A stretch of 64,000 nt of DNA. Origin: Candidatus Aenigmatarchaeota archaeon. GTDB taxonomy: Archaea > Aenigmatarchaeota > Aenigmatarchaeia > PWEA01 > JACQIF01. The DNA is taken from the NCBI GenBank assembly GCA_016432325.1, contig CP066684.1, forward strand, positions 641,018 to 705,017, in the 5' to 3' direction. The translations under genes and the position numbers were made by a program. Below, one piece after another: positions 15,464 through 23,280 of this stretch. Under the pieces are notes generated by a model. That model ran no database searches. It was given only the letters and a program-made list of their open reading frames with translations, and was not told where the DNA came from. Each line of letters opens with the position of its first letter. Within the stretch, counting starts at the first letter, position 1.

Positions 15464-16486
15464 TCACACAACCCGTTCCAGAGCGCGCGACGCGGCGACT
15501 ATGAGGAGGCCGAAGACCACAGACAGGAACAGATTCTGGTACCCCTGCTCGGGCAGCAGGATCGCATTCGACGCCTGGAACGCGACGAGCGACAGCCCGG
15601 CTCCCATAGCGGCGTACGTTACGTATTTAGCGACCTCCCTGCGGCTGCGCGCCGCGCCCACGACCTTGCCGACCAGCGCTATCGCATAGCCTGTGAAAAC
15701 GAGGAAGACCGCCCCGCCGATGAAAGCCGCCAGCGTCTCTATCATGTTGCCGGCGCGCGCGAGCTGTATCGAATCATACCCCTGCTTCAGCGACACCAGG
15801 CCGACCAGCATCGCGGCCGCGTAGAAGTAAAACGTGACGCGCCTCTTCTCGAACGACGTGGTTATCTCGTTGACGATGGCCGCGACGCGCGATTCGAGCT
15901 GGAACCCTTTAATCAGCAGGTACGCGCCGAGAACGCCCAGCACGATTCTCCATCCTGTCGTATCGAAGATGGCCAGAAGCAGGAACGCGAGAGCGGGGAA
16001 GCCGAGGACAACCTTGGACATCTTCGGGTTTTCTATGAAGTCGTGTATCACGTAGTACATTCCCTCGAGATTTTCGGATTGCTTCATCACGACGCGCTTG
16101 ACGGCCGCTATCTCGGCTCTTGACTGGATAATGGGCATCACGTGCTCGTCCTGCGCGCCGTCCGTGATAAGAACGACCTTTTTCGCCGACGTCTTGCCGA
16201 GAACGCCGTCCAGCTGCTTGGACAGCTTCATGTCCGAACGCACTCCGACGTCTGCGTCTCCTGTCAGGGTGACGACCTCGACCTTGTGACCGTCGCCTTT
16301 CATCTTGTCGTATGTGCGTATGGCCTCGAAGACTGTGTTCGAATCCGAATCCTCGGGATCCGCGAGAGCCAAAGCGGTGGCTGCCTTGAGATTCGCCTCG
16401 CGGCCCACTATCGGGCCCTTTATCTTGGCCTTGCGGCCCATGTCGTCGTCCCGGTCTATGCAGAGCACGAGTGTTTTAGCGGACAC
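15464..16486 (-). CDS. DUF373 family membrane protein
   Basis: 340 residues from GTG 16486. The N-terminal soluble half has LCIDRDDDMG (about 8-17), GREANLKAATALALADPEDSDSNTVFEAIRTYD and VLITDGAQDEHVMPIIQS, hallmark stretches of DUF373. The C-terminal half has about five hydrophobic helices (about 160-335). Widespread in archaea and of unknown function. It shares a TATA box with histone 2. Confidence 0.85.
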   Translation of the reverse strand: MSAKTLVLCIDRDDDMGRKAKIKGPIVGREANLKAATALALADPEDSDSNTVFEAIRTYDKMKGDGHKVEVVTLTGDADVGVRSDMKLSKQLDGVLGKTSAKKVVLITDGAQDEHVMPIIQSRAEIAAVKRVVMKQSENLEGMYYVIHDFIENPKMSKVVLGFPALAFLLLAIFDTTGWRIVLGVLGAYLLIKGFQLESRVAAIVNEITTSFEKRRVTFYFYAAAMLVGLVSLKQGYDSIQLARAGNMIETLAAFIGGAVFLVFTGYAIALVGKVVGAARSRREVAKYVTYAAMGAGLSLVAFQASNAILLPEQGYQNLFLSVVFGLLIVAASRALERVV

Positions 16487-16516
16487 AAAATCCCCACGAG
16501 AAGAGTGCGGGAAAGC

Positions 16517-16528
16517 GATTTAAATACC
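16517..16528. promoter_or_regulatory. shared TATA box, DUF373 and histone 2
   Basis: GATTTAAATACC on +, GGTATTTAAATC on minus. ATG 16550 and GTG 16486 are both at leaderless distance. Confidence 0.6.
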
Positions 16529-16549
16529 ATTAGGCGAGGTTATAGCGTT

Positions 16550-16759
16550 ATGACAGACATTCCGTTGGCGCCTTGCGAGAAGATTCTCCGGAGAAACGGA
16601 GCCCCGCGAGTCAGCGCAGAAGGCGTACGGGAGTTTGCGCTGGTTCTCGAAGGCGTCACCGCAGACATCGCGAAAGAGGCCGCCGAGCTGGCGCAGCACG
16701 CGGGCCGCAACACAGTGATGGTCGAGGACGTCAGGCTCGCCAGAAAGAACAGGAAGTGA
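16550..16759 (+). CDS. archaeal histone 2
   Basis: 69 residues, histone fold: IPLAPCEKILRRNGAPRVS, then a central helix and VMVEDVRLARKNRK. More diverged from HMf than the copy at 12277 and with a Cys at position 9. The frame is open far upstream, but the TATA box sets this start. Two histone types in one cell can form heterodimers. Confidence 0.9.
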   Translation: MTDIPLAPCEKILRRNGAPRVSAEGVREFALVLEGVTADIAKEAAELAQHAGRNTVMVEDVRLARKNRK

Positions 16760-16805
16760 GACTCGGAGCTTCCCGAGCGAAGGAGGGAAGATTGAAGTCG
16801 AAACT

Positions 16806-17066
16806 TCAGAGGCTTCGTATCTCTGCGGAGATTGTGTTGAGCCTGTTATCGTAGTATGCAATCAAGGAGGCTGTCGCTACGGATCCCACGACAATCGCGT
16901 TTACTACCATCTGCATGTTGGGAACGCCTAAATAGAAGAAAGCCGCGCTTATCGTCAGTGTTGCAAGCGTTATGACGGCAATCTGAAGATACGCCAACTG
17001 CCTTTGAAACTCGTTGTCGAGCAGGTTTTTTGACAACCGAAACGCTCTATCTGTCACCAGAACCAC
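16806..17066 (-). CDS. small membrane protein
   Basis: 86 residues from GTG 17066 (or GTG 17057). Two hydrophobic segments (about 27-46 and 51-70) separated by a short turn; basic N-terminus. It overlaps the end of the preceding membrane gene by 20 nt, so both are probably translated together. Family not recognised. Confidence 0.6.
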   Translation of the reverse strand: MVLVTDRAFRLSKNLLDNEFQRQLAYLQIAVITLATLTISAAFFYLGVPNMQMVVNAIVVGSVATASLIAYYDNRLNTISAEIRSL

Positions 17067-17208
17067 CGAGTAGCAGGATGAATCCCAAGACGAAGGTCAG
17101 TATGGATGCGAATGAGATGACGGATGGAGAAAAGTAGAAATATCCCAAAACTCCGGCGGCCATCAAGAACATCCCAATCTCGTGTTTGCTAACCGGATAT
17201 TTGCTCAT
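17047..17208 (-). CDS. very small membrane protein
   Basis: 53 residues: MSKYPVSKHEIGMFLMAAG, then hydrophobic segments to LGFILLLGG. TATA ACTTTATTACC (about 17229-17240, minus strand) places transcription start just before the ATG. Partner of the gene at 16806-17066. Confidence 0.6.
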   Translation of the reverse strand: MSKYPVSKHEIGMFLMAAGVLGYFYFSPSVISFASILTFVLGFILLLGGSGDR

Positions 17209-17247
17209 AGGGATGTCTTTGCCTTACTGGGTAATAAAGTTTCCTTA

Positions 17248-17314
17248 CCACTGCAGTGGTGATGCCTCGCTTTCCATACCGCTGTCCTTTCCGCGCTTAC
17301 CACCGCGGTGGTCG
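17248..17314. promoter_or_regulatory. two ACCAC...GTGGT palindromes
   Basis: TTACCACTGCAGTGGTGA (about 17246-17263) and TTACCACCGCGGTGGT (about 17297-17313), 50 nt apart, upstream of RPA. A third copy, TTACCACCGTCGGTGGTAA, is at 25506-25524 before thpR. Possible operator of one regulator. Confidence 0.5.
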
Positions 17315-17351
17315 TGCATGTTATTTATAGGAGCGCCGCGAATGTGCGGGC

Positions 17352-18362
17352 GTGGGGCTCATGAAAGGCACTTTGGACGAACTGTTCCTGAAAATCCAAG
17401 AGGGAAGCAAGCTGTCGCACGATGAGGTGGAGAAGCTTGTCAGGGAAAAGGGTGATGAGTTCTCTGGATTGATATCCCCGGAAGGCGCGGCGCACATAGT
17501 CGCCAAAGAACTGGGCGTCAATCTTCTGGAACGCATGAACCGCCACGTCAAGATCGCCAACGTTGTTCCGGGCCTGTTGTCGGTGAACCTGACCGCGAAG
17601 GTCGTTCGCGTCACCGAACCGCGAACGTTCAAGAAGGAGGGCGGGGAGGGCAAGGTCGTAAACGTCCATCTCGCGGACGAAACTGGAACTATGCGCATGT
17701 CTCTATGGGACGACCAGGTCGCGCTCGTGCAGGAAGGCAACCTCAAGGAGGGCATGACCATAGACGTCGTCAACGGCTACACGAAGGAAGACACCCGCGG
17801 AGGCGCGGAGCTTCGCGTCGGCAAGAAAGGGATGATAAAGAAGAGCGACGTCACGCTTGACGTGAGCATCGAGGCAGTGCGCTCGCGCAACGCCGTGCGC
17901 AAGCCCCTCGTAGAAGCGAAGGTCGGCGAGTCCGTAGAGTTCCGCGGGGCGCTCGTGCAGTTCTTTGAGAACCGTCCTTTCTACTTCGTCTGCCCGCAAT
18001 GTGAGAAGAAAGTTCCCGAATCTGTATGTACGGAACACGGTTCGGTCGTTCCGAAACCGATATTGATGGTTTCAGGCGTTCTCGACGACGGGACAGGCAA
18101 CATGCGCGCGGTCTTCTTCCGCGAAGCGGCGGAACGCGTGCTCGGCCTGAGCACCGACGAGGCGTTCAAAAAGAGCGGCAACGGGATTAACCCGCGCGTC
18201 ATCGTCGACAAACTACAGGAGGCTCTGGGCAAGGAGATCGTTATACGCGGCTACGTGAAGGAGAACAGCTTCTTCGAGCGCCCTGAAGTAATCGTGAACG
18301 AAGTCGTTGAATTCAATCCTCTGGAAGAGGCCAGAAAGCTCGCGTCTGGACTGAACGCTTAA
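17352..18362 (+). CDS. rpa: replication protein A, single-strand DNA binding
   Basis: 336 residues from GTG 17352 (ATG 17361 possible). Coats single-stranded DNA in replication and repair. Order: helical N-terminus (about 1-70), OB fold 1 (NLTAKVVRVTEPRTFKK, VVNVHLADETGTMRMSLW), OB fold 2 with zinc finger CPQCEKKVPESVC-EHG (about 220-236), then PILMVSGVLDDGTGNMRAVFF and a last OB strand. TATA TGTTATTTATAGG (17318-17330). Followed 180 nt later by radA. Confidence 0.88.
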   Translation: MGLMKGTLDELFLKIQEGSKLSHDEVEKLVREKGDEFSGLISPEGAAHIVAKELGVNLLERMNRHVKIANVVPGLLSVNLTAKVVRVTEPRTFKKEGGEGKVVNVHLADETGTMRMSLWDDQVALVQEGNLKEGMTIDVVNGYTKEDTRGGAELRVGKKGMIKKSDVTLDVSIEAVRSRNAVRKPLVEAKVGESVEFRGALVQFFENRPFYFVCPQCEKKVPESVCTEHGSVVPKPILMVSGVLDDGTGNMRAVFFREAAERVLGLSTDEAFKKSGNGINPRVIVDKLQEALGKEIVIRGYVKENSFFERPEVIVNEVVEFNPLEEARKLASGLNA

Positions 18363-18544
18363 CGCGCACGGCGCGATACCTAGCGGAATAATGAAACAGC
18401 GGCTTCAACAGCCGTTATTTCATAATGGCATAGCGGCAACCCATAACTGCGGTTCCAGTAGCCGCCCTTGTAACGGAATAGCGGCATGGTGCTATGGAAA
18501 GCGTTGACTAGGCATTTCCGCAAGTTAGCAGAGAGGCGAAATGG
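18363..18544 (+). other. radA leader with short repeats
   Basis: No gene. Contains repeated TAGCGGAATA and ATAGCGGCA words (18381, 18430, 18476, 18480 region) and the hairpin AGCGGCTT/CAGCCGTT. Likely 5' leader of radA; no clear TATA box nearer than CCGTTATTTCATAATGG (18412-18428). Confidence 0.35.
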
Positions 18545-19639
18545 ATGGTAAAAAAGAAACAGTCTGATATTGAATCTGTCGGAGCGGCTCTCGAGATGCC
18601 GACACAGGACCCGAAAGCGGGACTGGAAGTACAAATAGCAGAAAAACCAATGGAAAGCGTGGATGACATTGAGGTTGAAGTTTCTTCGAAGAAACGGATA
18701 ACAGACATAGCAGACCTTCCCGGCGTGGGGGATAAGACAGCCGCGAAGCTGCGCGAGCAAGGCTACGAGGACATGATGTCGCTCGCGGCGGCGTCCGCAG
18801 CGGAGCTTGGCGAGAAGGCGGATGTAGGCGAAGCGACAGCCTCAAAGATCATACAGGCCGCGCGCGACGCGCTTGACATGGGCTTTGAAACGGCGCACGA
18901 TTTTGCCAAGAAGCGCGCCTTGATAGGCAAGATTGGAACCGGTTCTAACTCTCTGAACACGTTGATAGGAGGCGGCGTCGAGACCCAAGCCATAACGGAA
19001 GCGCACGGCGCATTTGGTTCCTCAAAATCGCAGCTCGGCTTCCAGCTCTGCGTCAACGTGCAGCTGCCACAGGAACGCGGAGGTCTGGGCAAGAACGCCG
19101 TGCTGATTGACACGGAGGGAACGTTCCGCCCAGAACGCATCAAGCAGATGGCCGAAGCGCTGGGGATGGATCCCGAGGTTGCTCTGAAGAACGTTTTTGT
19201 CGCGAGAGCGTACAACAGCGACCACCAGATTCTTCTCGTTGAGAAGCTTGGCGACATGATAAAGAAGCACAACATCGGTCTGGTCGTTATAGACTCCGTG
19301 ACGTCTCATTTCCGTTCCGATTACACGGGACGCGGAACGCTGGCGAATCGACAGCAGAAGCTCAACAAGCATTTGCACGCGCTGCAGAGGCTCGCTGACG
19401 TTCACAACGTCGCCATCTACATGACCAACCAAGTGATGTCGCGCCCGGACGTGCTGTTCGGCGATCCGACAGCGCCGGTAGGCGGTCACGTTCTGGGACA
19501 CTTGGCGACATACCGCCTGTATTTCAGGCACAGTAAAGGCGAGAAGCGCGTGGCGAAACTTATAGACTCTCCTTACCTGCCGGAGGGCGAAGCCGTCTTC
19601 ATGGTAAAGCCGGAGGGCATACGGGACTCTGAAGAATGA
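18545..19639 (+). CDS. radA: recombinase RadA with altered Walker A
   Basis: 364 residues. Forms filaments on single-stranded DNA and catalyses strand exchange. The N-terminal helix-hairpin-helix (about 55-105: DLPGVGDKTAAKLREQGYEDMMSLA) and the RecA core are clear: TEAHGAFGSSKSQLGFQLCVNVQLP, LIDTEGTFRPERI, LVVIDSVTSHFRSDYTGRGTLANRQQKL, and the C-terminal GHVLGHLATYRLYFR. The nucleotide loop normally reads GEFGSGKTQ or GEFGSGKSQ; here it is GAFGSSKSQ, so the Glu and the Gly before Lys are replaced. The N-terminus is extended by about 40 residues. Confidence 0.92.
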   Translation: MVKKKQSDIESVGAALEMPTQDPKAGLEVQIAEKPMESVDDIEVEVSSKKRITDIADLPGVGDKTAAKLREQGYEDMMSLAAASAAELGEKADVGEATASKIIQAARDALDMGFETAHDFAKKRALIGKIGTGSNSLNTLIGGGVETQAITEAHGAFGSSKSQLGFQLCVNVQLPQERGGLGKNAVLIDTEGTFRPERIKQMAEALGMDPEVALKNVFVARAYNSDHQILLVEKLGDMIKKHNIGLVVIDSVTSHFRSDYTGRGTLANRQQKLNKHLHALQRLADVHNVAIYMTNQVMSRPDVLFGDPTAPVGGHVLGHLATYRLYFRHSKGEKRVAKLIDSPYLPEGEAVFMVKPEGIRDSEE

Positions 19640-19648
19640 GGCGGCTTC

Positions 19649-19825
19649 ATGGACGCGAAGACAAGGACCACGTTCCTTTCCCTTTCCATGTTCCTCGGCT
19701 TCCTGCTCCTCGTACTGGGAGCGACATCGTACTCGACCGCCTGCACCGGAGGATATGCTTGTACGCCGGTCCTGATGCTCGTCGTCGGCCTCGTTCTTCT
19801 CTACGTGTCAATAAGCCTGAAATAG
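19649..19825 (+). CDS. small membrane protein
   Basis: 58 residues: two hydrophobic helices (about 9-27 and 41-57) around a loop ACTGGYACTP with two cysteines. Begins 9 nt after radA and ends directly before the next gene (TAG then GTG), so an operon radA-19649-19826 is likely. Family not recognised. Confidence 0.55.
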   Translation: MDAKTRTTFLSLSMFLGFLLLVLGATSYSTACTGGYACTPVLMLVVGLVLLYVSISLK

Positions 19826-20095
19826 GTGAGGACTGTGGACAGGCTGCAGGTCAAAAAGAACGTCCTCGACATCCGGGAAAGAACCCACAGGCTCTATTTC
19901 ACGACGCAGGCGCTGGCCTCGATAATAATGCTGTCTGTTATAGTTACGCTGTTGCTTACGGTCTCGCCGACGAGCCAATACTACGTTCTCCTTCAGGTTT
20001 CCGTAGTCCCGTCAGCGATTCTGCTTTACAACTCGTTTGAACACAAGAAGATGGCAGACGAAACAATCGAGAAGATAGAGGGGCTCGTCGAATAA
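19826..20095 (+). CDS. small membrane protein
   Basis: 89 residues from GTG 19826. Basic N-terminus, two hydrophobic segments (about 29-47 and 53-68), acidic C-terminal helix (MADETIEKIEGLVE). Adjacent to the preceding membrane gene. Function unknown. Confidence 0.55.
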   Translation: MRTVDRLQVKKNVLDIRERTHRLYFTTQALASIIMLSVIVTLLLTVSPTSQYYVLLQVSVVPSAILLYNSFEHKKMADETIEKIEGLVE

Positions 20096-20101
20096 GCCGT
20101 G

Positions 20102-20365
20102 TTAGAGAAATCTTGTCGTGAGAAGCCCGGCGTGCATCGGATCGGCCTTTAGTTTCGTTGTTTTGAAGTTTTCAGGAGCTATCGGAGGGCCTCGTTTGAA
20201 GCCGTCATAAGATGTGAGAGCTCCCATGTCGTCCATGAACATTGCTCTGGGCGCGCCGTCTTCGGGAAACGCGTCCTTTTTTACGGCCACGGAGTATTTG
20301 CCGTTTCTATCGAGTCCGATGTAGACTATTTCGTTCTCTCTTTCTTCAGACTTCTCGAGGTGCAT
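20102..20365 (-). CDS. small hypothetical protein
   Basis: 87 residues, hydrophilic; starts with a beta-type IVYIGLDRNGKYSVAVKK stretch. Lies 32 nt downstream of the PRC-barrel gene in the same direction. Family not recognised. Confidence 0.5.
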   Translation of the reverse strand: MHLEKSEERENEIVYIGLDRNGKYSVAVKKDAFPEDGAPRAMFMDDMGALTSYDGFKRGPPIAPENFKTTKLKADPMHAGLLTTRFL

Positions 20366-20397
20366 ATGAGTTCCCGTTTGCTCTCGCGTGTCCCTTT

Positions 20398-20667
20398 CTA
20401 GATGATGTCTTTCTCGGCGACTATGATGAAGTCACCGACGCTCTTCACGGCAGAGAACGGCACCAGGAATCTTCCGCGCTCGTCGGACTGCAGATTCGTG
20501 TCCACGGCGTGCTTGGTCGGCTCCCTGAGCACCAGGTTCATGAGTTCTCCGCTCTCTGTTATGAACGAGATGTCTTCAACCATGCCGAACTTGCGTCCTG
20601 CCTCTTCGCCGACCACGGTCTTTCCCATCAGGTCGCGTCCTCTCACGTCTTCAGCTCGCAAAACCAT
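20398..20667 (-). CDS. PRC-barrel domain protein
   Basis: 89 residues, all one PRC-barrel: LRAEDVRGRDLMGKTVVGEEAGRKFGMVEDISF, then FLVPFSAVKSVGDFIIVAEKDI. Archaeal single-domain PRC-barrel proteins have been linked to RNA binding and cell division (CdpB family). TATA GGTTATATACGAG (about 20713-20725, minus strand). Confidence 0.85.
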   Translation of the reverse strand: MVLRAEDVRGRDLMGKTVVGEEAGRKFGMVEDISFITESGELMNLVLREPTKHAVDTNLQSDERGRFLVPFSAVKSVGDFIIVAEKDII

Positions 20668-20757
20668 TTTTAAATCACCCTTTGTCGTACGCTCGTGCTT
20701 CTGCTATGCATTATTCTCGTATATAACCTTTCCCCTCACACGGCGGCAGCCTTGGCC

Positions 20758-21243
20758 CTACGACCGGGATACGCTTGACTTAATCCCCAACACCTCGGCT
20801 AGGGTGGGATGGGAATAATATGCAATAACGTCGAAAGACGAATCGACCAACTCGAGCATTTCCATGTTCCTGCGTTTGATGAGAGCAAAACCCGGCTTGC
20901 CCAAGCATGTCTTCTTAAATGCTTGGTAATTCGAAACTGTGAAATCCGCATCTCCTCGCTCGGGCCGTTTCGTATCTGGGCGCCGGATTTTCAATAAACC
21001 AAGGTCGCCTGCGTCCGTGGAGAGCGGGACGATTTGGAAGACTGGGCCCGTTGATGTGTCGTCGACGACAGGACCCATCTGGCGAGCCAGATTGAGCATA
21101 TCCTCATATTCGGATTGGCTCTGAGTGAAGATGCACGCATAATTGACAGGTGCGTCGCGTTCGCTCGTGTGTTTTGCACTCAACAGGCATGCCTGAGCAA
21201 CGATTTCTTGTATCAACTTCTTCATATCTACTATGTCCATCAT
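20758..21243 (-). CDS. hypothetical protein
   Basis: 161 residues with alternating alpha/beta character: N-terminal helix MKKLIQEIVAQACLLSA, then NYACIFTQSQSEYEDMLNLARQMG and VFQIVPL. ATG 21237 and 21225 are alternative starts. No catalytic motif seen. Confidence 0.55.
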   Translation of the reverse strand: MMDIVDMKKLIQEIVAQACLLSAKHTSERDAPVNYACIFTQSQSEYEDMLNLARQMGPVVDDTSTGPVFQIVPLSTDAGDLGLLKIRRPDTKRPERGDADFTVSNYQAFKKTCLGKPGFALIKRRNMEMLELVDSSFDVIAYYSHPTLAEVLGIKSSVSRS

Positions 21244-21280
21244 GCCTCTCCTCCTTACGCTCCGCGTTCAATCTGTACAA

Positions 21281-21994
21281 TCATATCGTCAGCAACTGCT
21301 CAATGTAGAGGTCGACTCCCCAGTTCATCAGCACGACCGCCAGCAGGCCGGCGAACAGTGTGGCCGCGACGTTGACTTCTGTCTTGCCCACGAGCCCGCG
21401 GCGCTCTATGGTCGCTCCGAGCACCGAATCGAACTGGCTTCCTAGGAAACCGCATAAGAGGATTGTGAGTATTGTTCCGGCGGACGAAATTCCTATCAAC
21501 GGCGAGAGCGCCGCGACGCCCGCCGCGGCCAATAATGAGACGAGTTCTCCGAGAAGAGACACTCCTCCATCGGTTCCCGGAGGCACCTTCCGCAGCGTAG
21601 TGATAAGTCTCACATTCTTGTCCAGAACGCCTATTTCGCTGGCCAGATTGTCCGCAACCGCAGCGGCCACAGCAGCCAGGAACCCGACAGGCGAATCGAA
21701 GACCACGAAGAGGAGAGGCGCGTATGCCGAACCCATCACGTTTTCTATCGAGCGCTTGCCCTTCCGCGCTTCTGCCGTGCCGGCCTTTTCCTTGTGACCG
21801 TACTTCCAGCGCGTGGCCGCGGCGCTGATGAAGAAGAACGCGAGCAGCACGAGCAGCCACTTGAAGCCGCGGAACTGCCATATCAGGACGGCTATGAGAA
21901 ACGCGCCGGCCGCCCCGTGCGGGGTCAGGAGCCTGAGTTTCCATATGGTTATGGCCAACGCCGCGCACGCGGCCACAATATATGCAATCTCCAT
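21281..21994 (-). CDS. DUF92 membrane protein
   Basis: 237 residues, about six membrane helices. Motifs DNLASEIG (about 113-120), VPPGTDGGVSLLGE (about 136-149) and GFLGSQFDSVLGATIE (about 185-200) are characteristic of DUF92/TMEM19, relatives of CTP-dependent prenyl-alcohol kinases such as phytyl-phosphate kinase. A role in isoprenoid lipid metabolism is inferred. Four nucleotides from the preceding kinase-like gene. Confidence 0.85.
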   Translation of the reverse strand: MEIAYIVAACAALAITIWKLRLLTPHGAAGAFLIAVLIWQFRGFKWLLVLLAFFFISAAATRWKYGHKEKAGTAEARKGKRSIENVMGSAYAPLLFVVFDSPVGFLAAVAAAVADNLASEIGVLDKNVRLITTLRKVPPGTDGGVSLLGELVSLLAAAGVAALSPLIGISSAGTILTILLCGFLGSQFDSVLGATIERRGLVGKTEVNVAATLFAGLLAVVLMNWGVDLYIEQLLTI

Positions 21995-21998
21995 ACCA

Positions 21999-22544
21999 TC
22001 ACATTAAGAGTTTCCTTATGAATTTCCCGAACTCCCTGCGAAACGTAGCCTCGTCCATGCCCTCGGTGTCGAACGCATGGTCCGCCTTCGATATCAGCCG
22101 GCCGAGTCCCCGAGCGTTTTCCACCTCATCGCGGGATAATAAATAGGCCTTATCCTCCTCTTCGAACCTCTTCCTCAGCAGGCAGCGCCTGAGCCTCTCG
22201 CCGAACGGAGCCTCGACGGAGATTACCACCGGCTTTACCCCGGCCAGCTCTTCGAGAATCTTCAGCTGGACGACGTCGCGCAAGCCGTCTATCGCAACAA
22301 AGTCCGTTTTCGGATTGCTTTTCAAGCGCGCCAGAACGCGTTGAACAAGCACGCGCTCGCGCCCCTTTTCATGGAACCATCCAGCGACGTCGCGGTCTGT
22401 TTCTTCTGTGTATGGCAAGCCGCGCTTCTCTATCTCTTCGCGGACGACGTCTCCGGAAGACACTGGGTCCGCGCCTAGTTCCTTACAGACGTCCAGCGCG
22501 GTCGTCTTCCCAGAGCACGGCATTCCGACAATTACGACCAGCAT
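21999..22544 (-). CDS. P-loop kinase-like protein, UPF0200 type
   Basis: 181 residues. VVIVGMPCSGKTTAL is the Walker A loop; SGDVVREEIEKRGL and DGLRDVVQLKILEE follow as in archaeal UPF0200 proteins related to adenylate and dephospho-CoA kinases. RLRRCLLRKRFEEED matches the lid region. Substrate unknown. Upstream TATA TCATTTAAAAC region (22570-22580) is oriented for the next gene; this gene starts 66 nt from it. Confidence 0.75.
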   Translation of the reverse strand: MLVVIVGMPCSGKTTALDVCKELGADPVSSGDVVREEIEKRGLPYTEETDRDVAGWFHEKGRERVLVQRVLARLKSNPKTDFVAIDGLRDVVQLKILEELAGVKPVVISVEAPFGERLRRCLLRKRFEEEDKAYLLSRDEVENARGLGRLISKADHAFDTEGMDEATFRREFGKFIRKLLM

Positions 22545-22609
22545 CCAATCCCTTGCGTTTATTAGGAAAGCCTCATTTAAAACTGGTTATGCGCGGTGTC
22601 GAGCCTTAT

Positions 22610-23029
22610 ATGATAATCGCTGTGGCTTTGCTGGCGGCGCTCGCTTCGACGGGATCGCCGCTTGCTACATACGAAGGGATAGTTGACTATACGGGTATTC
22701 CTAAGACAGAACTAATACCGATACACGGATACGAGTACTATCTCGCTACAGACCAAAATGTGAGATTAAGACTCTGGGAAGAAGGCGTTCCGGAAGCCGA
22801 TTACAAGATTCTCTCTCCGGCGCTTGAAGGCGCGACAGTGCGTGCGACAGGACGTCTTATCGACGACTACATGGCGTACAAAATGAGCAAAGGCGGTCCC
22901 ATCACGTCCGCAGATCCTGAAGGGACGGTTCTTCTGGTCAGCAGGATTGAGGTTCTCGAAGCGCCGCCTCGCGCGCAGGAGAAGCCGATAGTGTCCAGCG
23001 CGGCGGTTCTTGTCCTGCGCGTGGTGTGA
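22610..23029 (+). CDS. exported or membrane-anchored hypothetical protein
   Basis: 139 residues from ATG 22610. A hydrophobic N-terminus IIAVALLAALASTGSPLA looks like a signal peptide or anchor; the rest is beta-rich (YEGIVDYTG, ALEGATVRATGRLIDDY, TVLLVSRIEVLEAP), suggesting an OB-like barrel outside the membrane. ATG 22589 would add seven residues. TATA CTCATTTAAAAC (22569-22580). Family not recognised. Confidence 0.6.
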   Translation: MIIAVALLAALASTGSPLATYEGIVDYTGIPKTELIPIHGYEYYLATDQNVRLRLWEEGVPEADYKILSPALEGATVRATGRLIDDYMAYKMSKGGPITSADPEGTVLLVSRIEVLEAPPRAQEKPIVSSAAVLVLRVV

Positions 23030-23117
23030 AGGGTTTGTGAACGCGGCGTGAATGGGCATACGCTGTCATATCGGCGTCCCGTGACCATTTATTGGCAGGC
23101 AATGAATTTCCCGCCCT

Positions 23118-23247
23118 GTACGGAAAAGCGTTGCCGACATTTTCGGACGGAGTCCGAAAAGTTCGGCCCGAAGGCCGAACATGTTCGAACGCACGGCGTT
23201 CGAACTTTCCGAACAGCGTTCGGAAATGTCGCGACCTTGTCGCGTAC
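23118..23247 (+). repeat. multi-hairpin element
   Basis: Outer pairs GTACG (23118-23122)/CGTAC (23243-23247) and CGACATTT (23135-23142)/AAATGTCG (23224-23231) enclose four hairpins: TTCGGAC/GTCCGAA, GTTCGGCC/GGCCGAAC, GTTCGAACG/CGTTCGAAC, TTTCCGAAC/GTTCGGAAA. A fifth, GCGAC/GTCGC, follows. Largest member of the window's hairpin family. Lies between the convergent ends of two genes. Confidence 0.7.
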
Positions 23248-23280
23248 CTTGCGGGCAGGAAACTCTCACATTTCGCATCC

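Noticed and set aside
23118-23247. Possible CRISPR array
   Set aside because: Hairpins differ in sequence, there is no constant repeat and no regular spacer; they nest within outer stems.
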